NCBI GenBank assembly: GCA_014729205.1
Contig: WJKG01000178.1
Span: 1 to 6,757, forward strand
Source of the DNA: a candidate division GN15 bacterium
GTDB lineage: Bacteria > Zixibacteria > MSB-5A5 > GN15 > FEB-12
Length of the DNA: 6,757 bases
Reading direction: 5' to 3'
Part shown: positions 4,789-6,757 of the stretch, in pieces
How positions within the stretch are numbered: the first letter of the stretch is position 1
Layout of the letters: each line of letters starts with the position of its first letter
Notes under the pieces: model-generated
Databases searched by the model: none
Seen by the model: the letters and a program-made list of their open reading frames with translations, nothing else
What the model was told of the DNA's origin: nothing
Position numbers and translations under genes: made by a program

Positions 4789-6757
4789 GTGAAAACTCCG
4801 GCCACACTGCTTCTCCTGCTTCTCCTGCTGCTGGTCACGTCGAATGTCCCAGCGGGAACCGTCGTTCTAAACAACGGCAACGACAGCAGCACCGAAGCGA
4901 CAACATACGCTGTCTCGCTGGCACTCAGTGGTGGAGGCGCTCGTGGGTTAACGACGATCGGCATCCTCAAGGCGTTTGAGGAGCGGAATATCCGTCCGGT
5001 TGCCATTGCCGGCACCTCAATCGGCGCCATTGTCGGTGGACTGTATGCAGCCGGCTACACTGCAGATGAACTGCATCGGCACGTTGGGCAGTTTGATTTT
5101 GAAAACCTGTTCTCGAATCGTCCTGAGCGGCGAACCATGTTTCAAACCAAGCGCTCGGAGGAAGGCAAACGACTCCTCACGCTGCGTTTCGACGGGCTCA
5201 CGCCGGTTATCCCGCGCGGTCTTACGGCCGGCCAGCGTTTGACAGAGTTGCTTACCCGTCTGACCGTAACTGCTAACTACCGCTCACGTGGGGATTTTGA
5301 CCGGCTGCCTATCCCCTTTCGCACGGTGTGTACGGACCTGACAACGGGAGAGAAAGTGGTGCTGAGCGGTGGACCGCTGGCCGATGCCATGCGAGCCTCG
5401 ATGGCCTTTCCTCTGGCGTTCACACCGGTGGAGTTCGCGGGGCATCTGCTCATGGATGGTGGCATGCTCTCGCCGCTGCCGGTTGAGGAAGCACAGTCCA
5501 TTCCCGGAGCCGCTCCGTTTGTGGTGGCGGTTAACACTGCCAGTCCCCTTCTCGACAAGAGCGAGCTGGTTACACCGCTGGATATTGCCAACCAGGCTAC
5601 AACCATCATGACGGCCGACAAACTCCGTGAACAGGCAGCCATCGCTGATGTGGTCATTACCCCGCCTCTCGGAGAGTATCAGTTGACCGACTTCGACGAT
5701 GCTGATACGCTTATTGCGCTCGGTTACCGGGCCGGCCTAAAGGCGGCTGATAGCATTATTGCGGAGCTTGCGAGATCACCGCTATCTCACCCGCTACATA
5801 TTATCTCTGTGGCGTGCGATGCCTGCCCATTGGAATTCAGCGATTGTGTCTCGTCATTGGAGGCGCAAACGGTGGACAGTCTGGCCCTGATCGACCAACT
5901 GCAGCAGTTGCGGCTTCTGCACGGGCTGGATGAACTGGTTGTCGAGTTTATCAAGGGTGATACAACAGCTGGGCAACGGGGCTACGAGTTGAGTATGAGC
6001 GCGGGGCAACATGCAAAGATCTCGCTACCGAATGTACGATTCGTCTTCGAGGGCAGTAACCTGTTTCCTGACAGCACCCTGGCCGCCCGTTTGCCAATAG
6101 ACGGGGAATCGATCACCGAGGACTGGTTGGCGCATGCGAGCGACAGTATCCTGCAGCCATATCGTAATCAGGGGTACGACCTGGCCCATGTGGAGTACAC
6201 GGTGCTGGTACCGGAGAGTTCGCTGGTGCGGTTCGTTATCGACGAGGCCTGTATTCGTCGTATCGATGTGCGCGGCAACGAGCGAACCCGCGATTGGTAC
6301 GTACGTTCACTGCTGCCACTTGCCTCAGGGAAACCGTATTCCTCTGAAGGTGCCGAGCGCGGCTTGCGCAATATCTATGGTACCAACCTGTTCGATCGGG
6401 TGACAATGGATCTTACGCCCACGGAGGACGGCGCGGTATTGACGGTGCGAGTCGAAGAGAAACCGCCCACGGAGTTACGACTGGGGTGGCACTGGCACGA
6501 TGAGTATGAATCCGAGGAATTCCTGGAGCTGCGCGACAATAACCTTTTGGGGATGGGTCTTGAGGCGCACCTGCTTGCTCAATACGGCAGCGAACGGCAG
6601 CTGTTTCGGGGCGGATTCAAGCTCGACCGTATCTGGTCCACTTATCTCACAGCGCGCGGCCGGATCTACCACCGAGTGCTGGATCGTCGTGTGTATGATA
6701 ACGACGGCGACCGTCTCCCCGAGCGTGAAGAGAAAATCAGCGGTGCCGAGTTCAGAC
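4789..6757 (+). CDS. Patatin-like phospholipase with POTRA modules and an Omp85/BamA-type barrel (type Vd, PlpD-like); 3' end outside window
   Basis: The frame runs without a stop from GTG 4789 to the window edge (656 codons). It is a predicted lipid acyl hydrolase presented at the outer membrane. Residues 1-22 are a signal peptide (L7-L15 run, likely cleavage after VPA). The patatin domain (about 40-320) has the oxyanion loop GGGARG (48-53), nucleophile S77 in GTSIG (75-79), and D223 in DGG (223-225) after ASMAFPLAFTPVEF, so the Ser-Asp dyad is complete. POTRA-like modules follow at about 415-485 and 488-558 (IRRIDVRGNE ... TVRVEEK), with a possible extra one at 336-412 carrying C343, C346 and C353. 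From 559, alternating strands with NNLLGMGLEAHL mark the start of an Omp85-type barrel. PlpD from Pseudomonas has this order with one POTRA. Whether the enzyme domain ends up outside or periplasmic cannot be told. The gene is divergent from the sppA operon. Confidence 0.93.
   Translation, partial: MKTPATLLLLLLLLLVTSNVPAGTVVLNNGNDSSTEATTYAVSLALSGGGARGLTTIGILKAFEERNIRPVAIAGTSIGAIVGGLYAAGYTADELHRHVGQFDFENLFSNRPERRTMFQTKRSEEGKRLLTLRFDGLTPVIPRGLTAGQRLTELLTRLTVTANYRSRGDFDRLPIPFRTVCTDLTTGEKVVLSGGPLADAMRASMAFPLAFTPVEFAGHLLMDGGMLSPLPVEEAQSIPGAAPFVVAVNTASPLLDKSELVTPLDIANQATTIMTADKLREQAAIADVVITPPLGEYQLTDFDDADTLIALGYRAGLKAADSIIAELARSPLSHPLHIISVACDACPLEFSDCVSSLEAQTVDSLALIDQLQQLRLLHGLDELVVEFIKGDTTAGQRGYELSMSAGQHAKISLPNVRFVFEGSNLFPDSTLAARLPIDGESITEDWLAHASDSILQPYRNQGYDLAHVEYTVLVPESSLVRFVIDEACIRRIDVRGNERTRDWYVRSLLPLASGKPYSSEGAERGLRNIYGTNLFDRVTMDLTPTEDGAVLTVRVEEKPPTELRLGWHWHDEYESEEFLELRDNNLLGMGLEAHLLAQYGSERQLFRGGFKLDRIWSTYLTARGRIYHRVLDRRVYDNDGDRLPEREEKISGAEFR
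4807..4833 (+). repeat. In-frame 9-bp tandem repeat encoding the leucine core of the signal peptide
   Basis: CTGCTTCTC occurs twice in tandem (4807-4815, 4816-4824), followed by CTGCTGCTG (4825-4833), which encodes nine consecutive leucines. The unit is three codons, so gain or loss of a copy would keep the frame and change only the length of the hydrophobic core. It may simply reflect codon choice in a poly-leucine stretch. Confidence 0.6.

Noticed and set aside
4737..5030. Upstream extension of the methyltransferase frame to an ATG at 5030, giving a 360-residue protein
   Set aside because: The extra residues overlap antisense the signal peptide and patatin active-site coding region of the divergent gene, show no SpoU-family similarity and are low-complexity Arg/Ser/Pro-rich. 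The family N-terminus begins near 4724.
5277..5657. 126-codon open frame on - opposite the patatin domain
   Set aside because: It is Ser/Ala/Arg-rich without domain features and lies antisense to the DGG catalytic region of the patatin gene, which is clearly the coding strand.

Overview
The window looks like ordinary chromosomal DNA, moderately GC-rich by eye, from a diderm (Gram-negative-type) bacterium. The evidence is three exported envelope proteins: one with patatin, POTRA and Omp85-type barrel segments, one with an apparent outer-membrane-barrel-like domain fused to SppA, and one exported DUF4097-type beta protein. The style of these proteins and of the pilin-like C-terminus at the left edge recalls uncultured FCB-group lineages such as candidate phylum Zixibacteria. 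That placement is from memory of protein style only. I see no mobile element, tRNA, rRNA or CRISPR array.

Layout. (1) Positions 1-345, + strand: the 3' end of a gene whose C-terminus resembles PilX/DUF4900-type pilus-associated proteins. A strong stem-loop with a T-rich tail follows at 396-427. (2) Positions 452-4724, - strand: a compact three-gene operon, transcribed right to left. It encodes a SpoU/TrmH-family RNA 2'-O-methyltransferase, then after 17 nt an exported DUF4097-like beta-repeat protein, then, overlapping by one base (TAGTG), an 803-residue SppA-type signal peptide peptidase. This SppA carries about 240 extra N-terminal residues that look like an outer-membrane beta-barrel of the PorV/FadL style. 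(3) A short divergent intergenic region of about 64 bp. (4) Positions 4789-6757, + strand: a large open frame running off the right edge. It encodes a signal peptide, a patatin phospholipase domain with a complete Ser-Asp dyad, two or three POTRA-like modules and the beginning of an Omp85/BamA-type barrel, i.e. a type Vd (PlpD-like) architecture.

Functionally, the right-hand 4.3 kb reads as an envelope neighbourhood: a periplasmic or outer-membrane-associated protease translationally coupled to an exported DUF4097 protein, facing an outer-membrane phospholipase. The RNA methyltransferase is the housekeeping member of the operon. The most interesting points are the barrel-SppA fusion, the tight coupling of DUF4097 to SppA, and the extended POTRA region with a CxxC motif in the patatin protein.
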